This document shows, one piece after another, positions 26,538-35,463 of a stretch of DNA of 64,000 nucleotides. Where the stretch lies: NCBI RefSeq assembly GCF_016862895.1, contig NZ_BONV01000005.1, forward strand, positions 124,001-188,000. Reading direction: 5' to 3'. The stretch's first letter is position 1. Every line of letters starts with the position of its first letter. Origin of the DNA: Planotetraspora kaengkrachanensis. GTDB taxonomy: Bacteria > Actinomycetota > Actinomycetes > Streptosporangiales > Streptosporangiaceae. A program made the translations under genes and the position numbers. Below the pieces are notes generated by a model. It was not told where the DNA came from. It saw only the letters and a list, made by a program, of their open reading frames with translations, and made no database searches.

Positions 26538-27989
26538 ATGAAAGCACGTGTCATCTCCGCCGTCGTCGCGCTGGCCCTGCTGGGCTCGGCGTGCGGCGGT
26601 GGCGGCGAGTCCAGTTCTCCGAGTTCCGGCGGGATGTCGGGCGACGGCCCCGGGGCGACCGCACCCGCGGAACCCGGCGGACCGACCGACCAGCAGCCGT
26701 CCACATTCGCCCTCGACGTCGACACCGCGTCGTACGGCTACGCCCGCCGGGCCATCCAGGAGGGCCGGTGGCCCGAGCCCGATCAGGTGCGCATTGAGGA
26801 GTTCGTGAACGCGTTCCGCCAGGACTACGCGGAGCCTGACGACAACGGCTTCGCCGTGCACGTCGACGGCGCCCGGTCGAACGGCGCCGCGATCGTCCGC
26901 GTGGGCCTGCAGACACGCCGGAAGGACTCCATGGCGCGCAAGCCGGCCAACCTGACGTTCGTGGTGGACGTGTCCGGCTCGATGGCGGAGGCGGGCCGCC
27001 TGGACCTGGTCCGCGGGGCCCTGCACACCCTCGTCGACCAGCTCACGCCGGGCGACCAGGTGTCGATCGTCTCCTTCAGCTCCTCGGCGCGGGTGCTGAC
27101 GCCGATGACCCCGGTGTCGGAGCGCTCGAGCCTCCATGCGGCGATCGAGGGACTCGTCCCCGAAGGCTCGACCGGCCTTGAAGACGGACTGGTCACCGGC
27201 TACAGGGAGGCGTCGCGCGCGTTCCGGCCGTCGATGACCAACCGGGTGATCCTTCTGTCGGACGGGCTCGCCAACTCGGGCGAGACCGAATGGCAGGGCA
27301 TCTTGGATCGGGTCCGCGACTACGCGGGCAAACAGGTCACGCTGTTGTGCGTGGGGGTCGGGCGTGATTACGGCGACCACCTGATGGAGCAACTCGCCGA
27401 CAACGGCGACGGGACGGCGGTCTACGTCCGCTCGCTCGACGAGGCACGCAAGGTGTTCGTCGACCAGTTGCCCGCGACGCTCGACGTCCGGGCACGCGAC
27501 GCCAAGGCGCAGGTCGTGTTCAACCCGGGCCTCGTCGAGTCGTACGAGCTGGTCGGGTACGAGAACCGGGCGCTGCGGCCCGAGGAGTTCCGTGACGACT
27601 CCCGCGACGGCGGAGAGGTCGGTCCCGGCCACGCCGTCACGGCGCTGTACTTGGTGCACCTGCGGCCCGGCGCCTCGGGGCAGCTCGCCACCGCGACCGT
27701 CCGATGGCTCGACCCGGACACCGGACGTCCGTCGGAGGTGAGCGGATTGCTGGACACCGAAGGTCTGTCGCCCGACCTGTGGAGCTCCACCGGGCCGCGC
27801 TTCCAGGTGGACGTGGTCGCCGCGGCCTTCGCCGAGCGGCTGCGCACGCGCTGGGAGCAGGGGGACGGGCGTTTCGGGCTCGGGCTGGAGGACCTGTCGG
27901 CCCACGCGCTGCGCCTGGCCGGGACCACCGAGGACCCGGACGTGACCGAGCTCTCGGATCTCATCGCCCGCGCCCGATCGCTCGGCTGA
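26538..27989 (+). CDS. YfbK-like von Willebrand factor type A lipoprotein
   Basis: Surface lipoprotein of 483 residues: lipobox LLGSAC with Cys at about 19, then a Gly/Ser/Pro linker (20-55). Next is an N-terminal vWF-associated region (FALDVDTASYGYARRAI, EEFVNAF), a vWA domain with MIDAS motif DVSGS (144-148), and a C-terminal DUF3520-like part. GGAGG lies 6 nt before ATG. These proteins bind metal through the MIDAS and are thought to act in envelope protein interactions; no enzyme activity is expected. Stands alone, followed by a strong hairpin. Confidence 0.92.
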   Translation: MKARVISAVVALALLGSACGGGGESSSPSSGGMSGDGPGATAPAEPGGPTDQQPSTFALDVDTASYGYARRAIQEGRWPEPDQVRIEEFVNAFRQDYAEPDDNGFAVHVDGARSNGAAIVRVGLQTRRKDSMARKPANLTFVVDVSGSMAEAGRLDLVRGALHTLVDQLTPGDQVSIVSFSSSARVLTPMTPVSERSSLHAAIEGLVPEGSTGLEDGLVTGYREASRAFRPSMTNRVILLSDGLANSGETEWQGILDRVRDYAGKQVTLLCVGVGRDYGDHLMEQLADNGDGTAVYVRSLDEARKVFVDQLPATLDVRARDAKAQVVFNPGLVESYELVGYENRALRPEEFRDDSRDGGEVGPGHAVTALYLVHLRPGASGQLATATVRWLDPDTGRPSEVSGLLDTEGLSPDLWSSTGPRFQVDVVAAAFAERLRTRWEQGDGRFGLGLEDLSAHALRLAGTTEDPDVTELSDLIARARSLG

Positions 27990-28035
27990 CCTCGCGAGCC
28001 CCCGCGGTGCTGTTGAGCGGAGCCGCCGCGGGGTT

Positions 28036-28066
28036 GTTCGCCGGGCCGCACGGCGGCCCGGCGAAC
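28036..28066. terminator. Bidirectional terminator hairpin
   Basis: GTTCGCCGGGCC and GGCCCGGCGAAC are perfect 12-bp arms around a 7-nt loop, placed between the converging vWA gene and metallophosphoesterase remnant. No T-run on either side. Confidence 0.8.
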
Positions 28067-28086
28067 ACTTCATGAGGCGACCGGCG

Positions 28087-29135
28087 TCAGCCGTCCGACC
28101 GCCTGCGGTGCAGGGTGAACCGCTCGAAGACCGACAGGTCGCCGTGCGGCTTGTTCACGTTGTAGTACGTCACCGTCATGGTCGTGGTGTCGCCCCGGTG
28201 GCGGCCCGGGTCGACGTCGAACGCCGCGAAGCCGTACGGGTGGTCGAGGTCGCGGACGCCGATCCAGACGGCCTGCTCCTTGACGTAGGTCGAGGTGTGC
28301 CCTCCGCCGGGGTTGGGGGTGACCGCGGTGATGACCTTTCCGGTGCCGTCCTTGAAGAACGACCCGTTGGTGGTGCCGGAAACGCCGCCGCCGCCGAGCA
28401 CCATGTACACGGTTCCCTTGGAGGTGTCGACGATGTCGGTGCGGGTGGACACCGGGTTGGGGGTGAGCGTCTCGGTGCCGCTCACCACGCCGCGCACGGG
28501 GAGCGACCGCTCGTAGTTGTGCTCGTGACCGCAGACAACCAGGTCAACCTGGTACTTGTCGAACAGCGGGCCGTACGCCTGGCGCAGCCCGATGTCGGCG
28601 CCGTTGGCGTCGGAGGAGCTGATCATCACCTGGTGCATGGCGACGACGATCCAGTCGATGTCGCGCGAGGCGCGGGCCTTGCGCAGTTCCTTCTCCAGCA
28701 ACGCCAGCTGGCGGCCGCCGGAGTAGCCGTGGATGTAGTAGTCGCCGCCGTCCTGCAGCGCGACCTCGTCGTTCTGCAGCACGATCACCCGGACCGAGCC
28801 GGCGGTGAAGGCGTACCAGAGGTTCCTGAGCTCCTCGTCCGTCTCGGTGGAGGGCAGCTCGAAGTACGTCTGGAAGGCTTCCAGGCCGATCGGGCCGTTG
28901 CCCGACTCGATCTCGTGGTTTCCCGCCGCGGGCATCCACGGGCGGAAACGGGCCGACCGGGTGTTGTCGGTGAAGAAGTTGTTCCAGGTGCGGACCCGGT
29001 CGACGTCCCTGTTGGCGTAGCACAGGTCGCCGTTGAGCAGGTGGAAAGGCCGGCGCCGACCGATCCCAGCAGGCCGAGAGCGCTACGGCGGGACAGGCGG
29101 CTGGGCTTGTCCTCGCTGTCGTGGGAAGTGTCCAC
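28087..29135 (-). pseudogene. Secreted metallophosphoesterase with large internal deletion and frame change
   Basis: From GTG 29135 (AAAGG upstream) the protein starts with a Tat-like signal, RLSRRSALGLLGSVGAGL. The reading then jumps near 29050 into another frame at PFHLLNGDLCYAN, a mid-protein metallophosphoesterase motif. The rest is clean to the stop at 28087: MPAAGNHEIE (metal ligands), GHEHNYERS and a PYGFAAFDVDPGRH C-terminal region. Intact relatives have a fibronectin-like domain and the first metal-binding motif between signal and LLNGDLCYAN. Those roughly 150 residues are absent here, so the product cannot be active. A 282-residue open frame from ATG 28935 is only the C-terminal part. 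Confidence 0.8.
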
Positions 29136-29302
29136 AATCGTGCCTTTCGTTACATCGAACGAAGGAACGCTCGCGCACCGCGATGAGCACCCAGTGAACG
29201 CGACCTTGCCGATCATCACGAACCGGTCCAACAAACATGCACCGGTATAAAGCAGTCATAAGTTGCCGGTTTGCGCCCCGTTATCTGCGGCGACGCCCCG
29301 CG

Positions 29303-29965
29303 TCATGCCCGGGCGAGCAGGCCGGCGAGCATGGCCTGAAGGATGTCGGCGTACATGGCGGCGAAGTCCACCCGGGAGCCCGCGAGCCGGGGATCGGCCG
29401 TCGCCTCGACGACCGTCGGGGTCGGGTCGCTGAACGGCCACAGGCCCACCAGTGAGACGACCGCGTACTTGCTCAAAGTGATCGCGTCGTCCGCGCCGAG
29501 GGCCGGCACCCGGTCTCTGAGCAGCTCCACCAGCCTGGCCCGGTGCTCCAGTTCGGCGAGTTTGTAGGCGCGTACGGTGTCCGCGGAGACGTTGCGCTCC
29601 AGGACGCTCGGCAACAGGCTCCACAGCCGGCACAGGATCGGCCGGGCGGCGAGCGAGTCGGCCCAGGCCCGCATCACCAGGTCGGGCTCGCAGGGCGGGG
29701 CCGGCCACTCGTCTGCCAGGGCCTCGAGCCAGGACACCTGCAGCCTGTCGAGAAGCCCGAGGAAGACCCCCTCGCGGCTCTCGAAATAACGCACCACGTG
29801 CGTCTTGGACACACCCAGCCGGCGTCCGAGCTCCCGGAGGCTGATCTCCTCCGCCGGCATCTCGGCCAGCAACGCCTCCGCGGCGACCAGGATCTCCTGC
29901 CGGCGCAGCTCTCGGTGCTCGGGCCGCCTGGCCCGCTGGAAGGCCGGCACCTCCACGTCGTCCAT
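29303..29965 (-). CDS. TetR-family transcriptional regulator
   Basis: Repressor of 220 residues with HTH EISLRELGRRLGVSKTHVVRYFESREGVF and a ligand domain. ATG 29965 is preceded by GAGGAGG, preferred over an upstream GTG. Divergent from the ALDH/AKR/CMD operon, with a strong two-armed operator between them, so it very probably represses that operon and itself. Inducer perhaps an aldehyde or phenolic, by inference from the target genes. Confidence 0.94.
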   Translation of the reverse strand: MDDVEVPAFQRARRPEHRELRRQEILVAAEALLAEMPAEEISLRELGRRLGVSKTHVVRYFESREGVFLGLLDRLQVSWLEALADEWPAPPCEPDLVMRAWADSLAARPILCRLWSLLPSVLERNVSADTVRAYKLAELEHRARLVELLRDRVPALGADDAITLSKYAVVSLVGLWPFSDPTPTVVEATADPRLAGSRVDFAAMYADILQAMLAGLLARA

Positions 29966-30008
29966 CGGTCCTCCTCGCCGCACAGCGGATCCTGATCACT
30001 CCAGGGTA

Positions 30009-30080
30009 GCGGTCCAGTGGACACTTGATAGGTGTCCATTGGACCGCTATGCTTTCCGGACATAACGGTCCATTGGCCAC
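30009..30080. promoter_or_regulatory. TetR operator cluster between regulator and ALDH operon
   Basis: GCGGTCCAGTGGACAC (30009-30024) and GTGTCCATTGGACCGC (30032-30047) are inverted copies with one mismatch around a 7-nt spacer. Each copy is itself a TCCA-N-TGGA palindrome. A third copy, CGGTCCATTGGCCAC, lies at 30066-30080, 18 bp before the ALDH start. Placement over both divergent promoters fits repression by the adjacent TetR. Confidence 0.85.
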
Positions 30081-30098
30081 TTATGAGAGGGGAATCTC

Positions 30099-31535
30099 GT
30101 GATCACTTACGACAGGCTGTACGTGGGCGGACGGTGGGTCGCCCCCGCCACCGGGGACGTCCTGGAGGTGCGTTCGCCGCACGACCGATCGCTGGTCGGG
30201 ACCGCGCCGCACGCCGCTCCCGCCGACGTCGACGATGCGGTCGCCGCCGCGCGGCGGGCGTTCGACGAGGGGCCCTGGCCGCGGATGAGCCCGCAGGAAC
30301 GGCGTGCGGTGGTGGAGCGCTTCTCCGAACTGCACACGGCGCGCGCCGAGGAGTTCGCGGCTCTGGTCACCGCCGAGAACGGCACACCGCTGTGGTTCAC
30401 GCGCTGGACGCACCAGTCGGGCGTCCCGGAGCAGACCGACGCGTACCTGCGCGCCGCCGCGGCCCTCGAGTGGGAGGAGCAGGTGGGCTCCGTGGGCGAG
30501 GTCCCGACGCTGCTGCGCCGCGAACCCGTGGGCGTGGTTGCCGCGGTGATCCCGTGGAACGCGCCTCACCAGTCGGCGCTGGTCAAGCTGGTGCCCGCGC
30601 TGCTCGCCGGGTGCACGGTGATTCTGAAGGCCTCTCCGGAGACGGCGCTGGACGCCCTGGCCCTCGCCGAGGTCTTCGACGAGGCCGGCCTCCCCGAGGG
30701 CGTGGTGAGCATCCTGCCCGCGGGCCGCGAGACGAGCGAGTACCTGGTCACCCATCCGGGCGTGGACAAGATCGCCTTCACCGGTTCCACCGCGGCGGGC
30801 CGGCGCATCGCCGCCATCGCGGGAGAGCAGCTCAAGAGGGTCAGCCTTGAGCTCGGCGGCAAATCCGCCTCGATCATCCTCGAGGACGCCGACCTGACGG
30901 CGACCGTGGAGGGCCTGAAACACCTGTCGCTGGGCAACAACGCAGAAAGCTGCGTGGCGCACACCCGGATCCTCGCCCCGCGCAGCCGGTACGAGGAGGT
31001 CGTCGGCGCGCTCAAGACCATGATGGAGGGACTGCGCGTCGGCGACCCCGCGGACCCGCGGACCTTCATCGGGCCGATGGTCCGCGCCGACCAGCAGCAG
31101 CGGGTCCGCTCCTACATCGAACTCGGCGTCGCCGAGGGCGCCAGGCTGGTCACCGGCGGGCCGGAGACGCCCGAGGGACTGGCAGGCGGGCACTACGTCC
31201 GTCCGACGCTGTTCGCCGACGTCGACGGCGGCATGCGGATCGCCCGTGAAGAGATCTTCGGCCCCGTCCTGGTCGTCATCCCCTTCGACGACGAGGACGA
31301 CGCCGTCCGCATCGCCAACGACTCCGAGTACGGCCTCGGCGGTGGCGTGTGGACCGCCGACCGGGACCGCGGCATACAGGTCGCCCGCGGGATCCGCGCC
31401 GGATGGCTGTCCGTCAACGGAGCCCCCGCCGCCTTCGACGGTGCCTTCGGCGGCTACAAGAGCAGCGGCATCGGCCGCGAGTTCGGCGCCACGGGCCTCG
31501 CCCAGTACATCGAGTACAAGACCATCGCCGCTTGA
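30099..31535 (+). CDS. Aldehyde dehydrogenase family protein
   Basis: NAD(P)-dependent oxidation of an aldehyde to the acid; 478 residues. IPWNAPHQSALVKLVPAL forms the cofactor region, FTGSTAAGRRI the nucleotide turn, the general base Glu is at about 251 (LELGGK) and the nucleophile Cys at about 285 (NAESCVAHTRI). GTG 30099 follows AGAGGGGAA. First gene of the TetR-controlled operon; the aldo/keto reductase starts 17 bp after its stop. Confidence 0.95.
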   Translation: MITYDRLYVGGRWVAPATGDVLEVRSPHDRSLVGTAPHAAPADVDDAVAAARRAFDEGPWPRMSPQERRAVVERFSELHTARAEEFAALVTAENGTPLWFTRWTHQSGVPEQTDAYLRAAAALEWEEQVGSVGEVPTLLRREPVGVVAAVIPWNAPHQSALVKLVPALLAGCTVILKASPETALDALALAEVFDEAGLPEGVVSILPAGRETSEYLVTHPGVDKIAFTGSTAAGRRIAAIAGEQLKRVSLELGGKSASIILEDADLTATVEGLKHLSLGNNAESCVAHTRILAPRSRYEEVVGALKTMMEGLRVGDPADPRTFIGPMVRADQQQRVRSYIELGVAEGARLVTGGPETPEGLAGGHYVRPTLFADVDGGMRIAREEIFGPVLVVIPFDDEDDAVRIANDSEYGLGGGVWTADRDRGIQVARGIRAGWLSVNGAPAAFDGAFGGYKSSGIGREFGATGLAQYIEYKTIAA

Positions 31536-31552
31536 AATTCAGGAGGACCACT

Positions 31553-32575
31553 GTGCGGGAAGCCCGTATCACCCTCGGTCACACCGACATCCCCATCCGG
31601 CCGATCGGCCTGGGCTGCATGGGAATGTCCCAGTTCTATGGCGACGCCGACGAGGAGGAGTCCGTCGCCACGATCCACGCCGCCATCGACGCCGGCATCG
31701 ACTTCTTCGACACCTCCGACATGTACGGCGCGGCCGGCGCGGCCACCGGCCAGTCCCAGAGGGGCTTCGGCCACAACGAGGAGCTGCTCGGCCGCGCCGT
31801 GCGCGGCGTGCGCGACGAGTTGGTCCTGGCCACCAAGTTCGGCGCGCGGCCCTCCCCGGGGGGCGGAGTGGTCCTCGACGGAAGCCCCGAGTACGTGGCC
31901 ACCGCCTGCGACGCCAGCCTGCGCCGCCTCGGCGTCGACCACATCGACCTCTACTACATCCATCGCCTCGACACCACCTTGCCGGTCGAGGACACCGTCG
32001 GCGCGATGGCCGACCTGGTAACTGCGGGCAAGGTTCGCGCGATCGGGCTCAGCGCGGTCGGGCCGGACATACTTCACCGGGCGGCCGCGGTGACGCCGAT
32101 ATCGGCCCTTCAGAGCGAGTACTCGCTCTGGGCCCGCGAGGTGGAGCAGGAGGTGCTTCCCACCTGCCGCGAGCTGGGCATCACCTTTGTGCCGTACAGC
32201 CCTCTGGGGCGAGCCGCGCTCGCCGGCCGCTTCACCAGCGGCACCTCGTTCTCCAGCGACGACTTCCGCTCCACTCTGCCCAAGTTTCAGGAAGAGAACT
32301 TCGCGGAGAACCTCCGCCTCGTCGAGGGCCTGAAGGCGTTCGCCGACGAACGGGGACACGCACCTGGGCAGGTCGCCCTGGCCTGGCTGCTCGCCCAGCC
32401 CTACGACATCGCACCCATCCCCGGCACGAAGCGGGCGGCGTACGCACGCCAGAACGCCGCCGCGACGGCCGTGCCGCTGAGCGCGGACGACCTCGCCTTC
32501 CTCTCGGGCCTGTTCGATCCCGCGCGGGTGCGTGGCGGCCAGTACGGCGCGCTCAACGTGCGCCCCCAGCACTGA
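31553..32575 (+). CDS. Aldo/keto reductase
   Basis: NADPH-dependent TIM-barrel reductase of 340 residues in the AKR13-like group. The catalytic tetrad is seen in FFDTSDMYG (Asp, Tyr), LATKFG (Lys) and YYIHRLD (His). The cofactor loop near the C-terminus is PIPGTKR. GTG 31553 has AGGAGG upstream. Co-transcribed with ALDH, so the operon can both reduce and oxidise carbonyls, as in reactive-aldehyde defence or aromatic aldehyde use. Confidence 0.93.
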   Translation: MREARITLGHTDIPIRPIGLGCMGMSQFYGDADEEESVATIHAAIDAGIDFFDTSDMYGAAGAATGQSQRGFGHNEELLGRAVRGVRDELVLATKFGARPSPGGGVVLDGSPEYVATACDASLRRLGVDHIDLYYIHRLDTTLPVEDTVGAMADLVTAGKVRAIGLSAVGPDILHRAAAVTPISALQSEYSLWAREVEQEVLPTCRELGITFVPYSPLGRAALAGRFTSGTSFSSDDFRSTLPKFQEENFAENLRLVEGLKAFADERGHAPGQVALAWLLAQPYDIAPIPGTKRAAYARQNAAATAVPLSADDLAFLSGLFDPARVRGGQYGALNVRPQH

Positions 32576-32637
32576 TCTCCGCACTCGGGGCGTACTACGC
32601 CCACCCCTCCGAAACGACAAGCGATCGAGGAACCACC

Positions 32638-33051
32638 ATGACCGGCAACCAGAAGGAACCCGGCTACGCGGCCGCACTCGACACGGCCGCGCGGCTGCTC
32701 GGCCGGCGGCTGGAGCCGTTCCTGGAACTCGGCCCGGGCGAGCCGGCCAACGCCGCCGACTTCACGCGCCTGGCCACACTGCACACCTTCGGCGACGCAT
32801 GGCCGCGCACCGACGTCCTCGACACCCGCACCCGCGCCCTCATCTCCATGACGATCGCCGCCACCCTGGGCACGCTCGAACCGCTGCGCGGGCAGCTCCG
32901 CATCGCACTCAACACCGGAGTCGCTCCGGAGGAGATCGTCGAGACGTTCATCCACATCGAGGCGTACGCCGGCGCCGCCCGGGCCTTCGACGGCTATCAG
33001 ATCGCCCGGCAGGTCTTCCTGGAGGCCCACGCAGCCGAAGACCCTCGGTAA
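32638..33051 (+). CDS. Carboxymuconolactone decarboxylase-family protein
   Basis: All-helical AhpD/CMD-fold protein of 137 residues, with RTRALISMTIAATLG and APEEIVETFIHIEAYAG as family segments. The CxxC of AhpD-type peroxidases is absent, so it is nearer gamma-carboxymuconolactone decarboxylase-like proteins, though true decarboxylase activity is not assured. Last gene of the TetR-controlled operon, 62 bp after the AKR. Confidence 0.9.
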   Translation: MTGNQKEPGYAAALDTAARLLGRRLEPFLELGPGEPANAADFTRLATLHTFGDAWPRTDVLDTRTRALISMTIAATLGTLEPLRGQLRIALNTGVAPEEIVETFIHIEAYAGAARAFDGYQIARQVFLEAHAAEDPR

Positions 33052-33104
33052 GGGGCAGTACTCGCGCCTGTCAGTAGCACTGCGCTCACCACGAAGTCCC
33101 TGGC

Positions 33105-33200
33105 TGGGCCGGATGGTGCCGCCGGCCGCTTGGTATCCCTTGTCGGCGAACGTCTTCACGTTGCTGCTGGTCAGTACGTCGATGGGGCCAATGGATCGGG
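33105..33200 (-). pseudogene. Scrap of an IS5-type transposase
   Basis: Read leftward, the translation DVLTSSNVKTFADKGYQAAG followed by GTIR matches the region around the second DDE Asp of actinobacterial IS5-group transposases (LTxxxVxTFADKGYxGAGGT pattern). No start, N-terminal domain or C-terminal Glu motif remains and no terminal inverted repeats are visible. A fossil of a past insertion between the CMD and GNAT genes. Confidence 0.6.
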
Positions 33201-33298
33201 CTCGAACGGCAGCGGCGTGGACAGCGACTTGCGCGTTTTCGATTAATCAGCGGCGGCCGCGGCCTTCCCGCAGCCGACCCACGAGCAAGATCAAGGCT

Positions 33299-33793
33299 CT
33301 ATGGCTGGAGGTCGCGCCGGTACCAAGTGCCTGACTTGCCGCCGAGATCGGCCGGGGTGGCAGGGCCGACCGAGACGAACCCGGCCTTGGCCAAGACTTT
33401 CTGGGACGCGGCGTTGTCGTGGGAGGTGGCCGCCCGCAGTGTGAGCAGGCCGTGCATCGCAGTCGCCATCCGGCACAGCTCCCGGACCGTCGCGGTCGCC
33501 ACGCCACGGCCGGCGACCCGCTCCGCGACCCGGTAGCCGAGTCTGGCAGTGCCGTCCGCCAAGTCGTACAGGTTGAACCTGCCGAGTACCGAGCCGTCCT
33601 CGGCAACGAGCACATAGAAGGCACAGATGCCGGCCTCCTGCTCGGCCAGCGAGGCGTTGTACCGGTCGGTGAACTGGTCGAAGAAGTCGTCACCGCGGTC
33701 GGAGATCGAGGCAGCGAAGTAGGTGCGGTTCGCCAGCTCGAAGGCCAGGACCGCCGGGGCGTGGCCGGCATGCAGCCGCTTGAGCTCGGGCAT
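33299..33793 (-). CDS. GNAT-family N-acetyltransferase (RimJ/RimL-like)
   Basis: Acetyl-CoA-dependent acetyltransferase of 164 residues. The acetyl-CoA loop appears as RVAGRGVATATVRELC and the C-terminal ATSHDNAASQKVLAKAGF is the conserved beta-5/alpha-4 region of the RimJ group. Substrate may be a protein N-terminus or a small amine; context does not decide. Downstream of the tandem P-loop gene on the same strand after 192 bp. Confidence 0.92.
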   Translation of the reverse strand: MPELKRLHAGHAPAVLAFELANRTYFAASISDRGDDFFDQFTDRYNASLAEQEAGICAFYVLVAEDGSVLGRFNLYDLADGTARLGYRVAERVAGRGVATATVRELCRMATAMHGLLTLRAATSHDNAASQKVLAKAGFVSVGPATPADLGGKSGTWYRRDLQP

Positions 33794-33985
33794 TGCCCGA
33801 CTCTACCCAGATCGTGCGCTGAGGCCACCTGAGTTTCCGCCAGTGGCAGACAGCCCCAGAACCAGGGCACATCACGATCTACGGCTGGAGTGCCCGGCTA
33901 CCGTGATCGGCATGGGGCTTTCCTCAGCGGTCAGATGGGGATTTCGCTGTCCGGTGGCGGCTGACCCTGCTCAAGAGGACTGCGT

Positions 33986-35158
33986 TCAGCGGCAGAGATT
34001 CGGCCAGTTGCCGCCGCGAGCCCGTACGTCCGCGGCCACCTCTTTCACCGACCGGCCGTCGGTGTCAACGCGCAGATCACCTGCCCCGGCGCTGTCGAGC
34101 GCCTTGGCCTCGAAGGCCGCTCGTTCGGCGATACGGTGCAGGGCGTCCGAGTTCAACCCCTTCAGCCCATCACCCGGTAGGGCCGGCCCGCCTCCCCGGC
34201 CACGCTGCGCGACGCGCTCGGCCAGCGTTTCTGGACCCGCATGCAAGCGGCACACGGTCAAGGCCGTTCCGGGCAGCGACTCGGTGTAGCCGCGGACAAT
34301 GTCGTCCGAGTCGGCCTCCCCGGAGACGACCAGGCACCGGGCACCCGCCGCTCGGTGCCCTGCCCAGATGGCCGCAAGGTTGCGGGCCTTGAGGCGATGG
34401 CTGTCCACGTCGTCGTCCGCGACGGGACGCAGCGCACCGATCTGCTTCACATCGACATAGGCGGCACGCACGCCGGTCCGGTAGACCTGCATGAAGATCT
34501 CGTAGCCGACCGTCGACTTCCCAACCGCCGTAGCACCGCACAGCCACAGCACGGGTACCGGCACGGTAACGGGTGCGGCGTCCACCGAGGTCGGGTGGTT
34601 CTGCCGGTCGACGACACTGTGGACCGTCGCGGCGGGGAGGATGCCCGGCCATCCCCCCGCACGCTCACAGACCAGCCGGGCGGCCTCGGACACCACTAAG
34701 CCGCCCGTATCCACGCACACGTCGGCGTAGTCACTGTGTTCCAGGGCTTCCGCTTCAACGACCGCCTCCGCCACCAGATCCGGACGCCATCCCCGCGCGA
34801 GGAACCGTTCCTTGAGTTCAGCGCTATCGACGCGCAGGCGGCACACGGTGAACGCAGCCTCAGGAAGAAGGGCGGTGTACTCACGAACCTCGTCGGGAGT
34901 GTCAACGAAGCCAGCAAGGACCAGACACCGCACCCCTTCCTGCAGGAAGTTCGGCCACATCGCAGCCAGATTCCGCGCGCGGAGGCGATGCGTCACGCCC
35001 TCTGGCATGGGGTAGCACAGGCTGATCTGGTCAGCGTCGACAAACGCCGTCTTGACGCCAGCGCGACTCAGCTGCGCGAACACCTCCCAGCCAACCGTGG
35101 ACTTCCCGACACCCGTGGGCCCCGACAGCCAGAGCAGAGGCAGGGAAACGTTGCTCAT
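33986..35158 (-). CDS. Tandem P-loop kinase-like protein (two homologous NTPase halves)
   Basis: A 390-residue soluble protein built of two similar halves. Half 1 (about 1-170) has Walker A GPTGVGKST (13-21), VDADQISL, HRLRARNLAAMW and LAGFVDTPDEVREYTALLP. Half 2 (about 201-390) repeats these as GATAVGKST (208-216), VDVKQIGA, HRLKARNLAAIW and VSGEADSDDIVRGYTESLP. Both P-loops look intact. The fold resembles small-molecule kinases (APS/gluconate kinase group), but no substrate motif is recognised. ATG 35158 starts 5 residues before the first strand; no clear ribosome site is seen and longer in-frame starts exist. Confidence 0.85.
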   Translation of the reverse strand: MSNVSLPLLWLSGPTGVGKSTVGWEVFAQLSRAGVKTAFVDADQISLCYPMPEGVTHRLRARNLAAMWPNFLQEGVRCLVLAGFVDTPDEVREYTALLPEAAFTVCRLRVDSAELKERFLARGWRPDLVAEAVVEAEALEHSDYADVCVDTGGLVVSEAARLVCERAGGWPGILPAATVHSVVDRQNHPTSVDAAPVTVPVPVLWLCGATAVGKSTVGYEIFMQVYRTGVRAAYVDVKQIGALRPVADDDVDSHRLKARNLAAIWAGHRAAGARCLVVSGEADSDDIVRGYTESLPGTALTVCRLHAGPETLAERVAQRGRGGGPALPGDGLKGLNSDALHRIAERAAFEAKALDSAGAGDLRVDTDGRSVKEVAADVRARGGNWPNLCR

Positions 35159-35463
35159 CCGCGCGACAGTAGCGGGCCCCGGTGGAACGAGCGAGTGCAT
35201 TTCGCCGCCGTCAGGGGGTGGGTGAGGCTCCGAACAGCACGGACACGGGGGCTGCCCCCTCAAGGGCGACCGCCACTCAGAATGGAAAGGGCTCATTCTC
35301 CAACCGCTGTTCCTGGGTTCCGGCCCGAGCCGACGGTTCATCCGTCGACTCATCCGGCGGCAAAGACTTCAATAAGCCGTTCCAGCTCTTGACGTAACGG
35401 TCGTTTCCCGTCCTCGGTGCGGCATACCATGCGGCTCGCCGGAGCAGTGCATGGAACGCATAC
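35159..35463. other. 305-bp divergent intergenic region
   Basis: Between the leftward tandem P-loop gene and the rightward secreted hydrolase gene. It probably holds both promoters. No strong palindrome found. The right half is AT-richer than the surroundings, as is the hydrolase gene that follows. Confidence 0.45.

Noticed and set aside
26190-26541. Short rightward frames in the 507-bp gap before the vWA gene
   Set aside because: Two overlapping frames without ribosome sites, codon bias or motifs.
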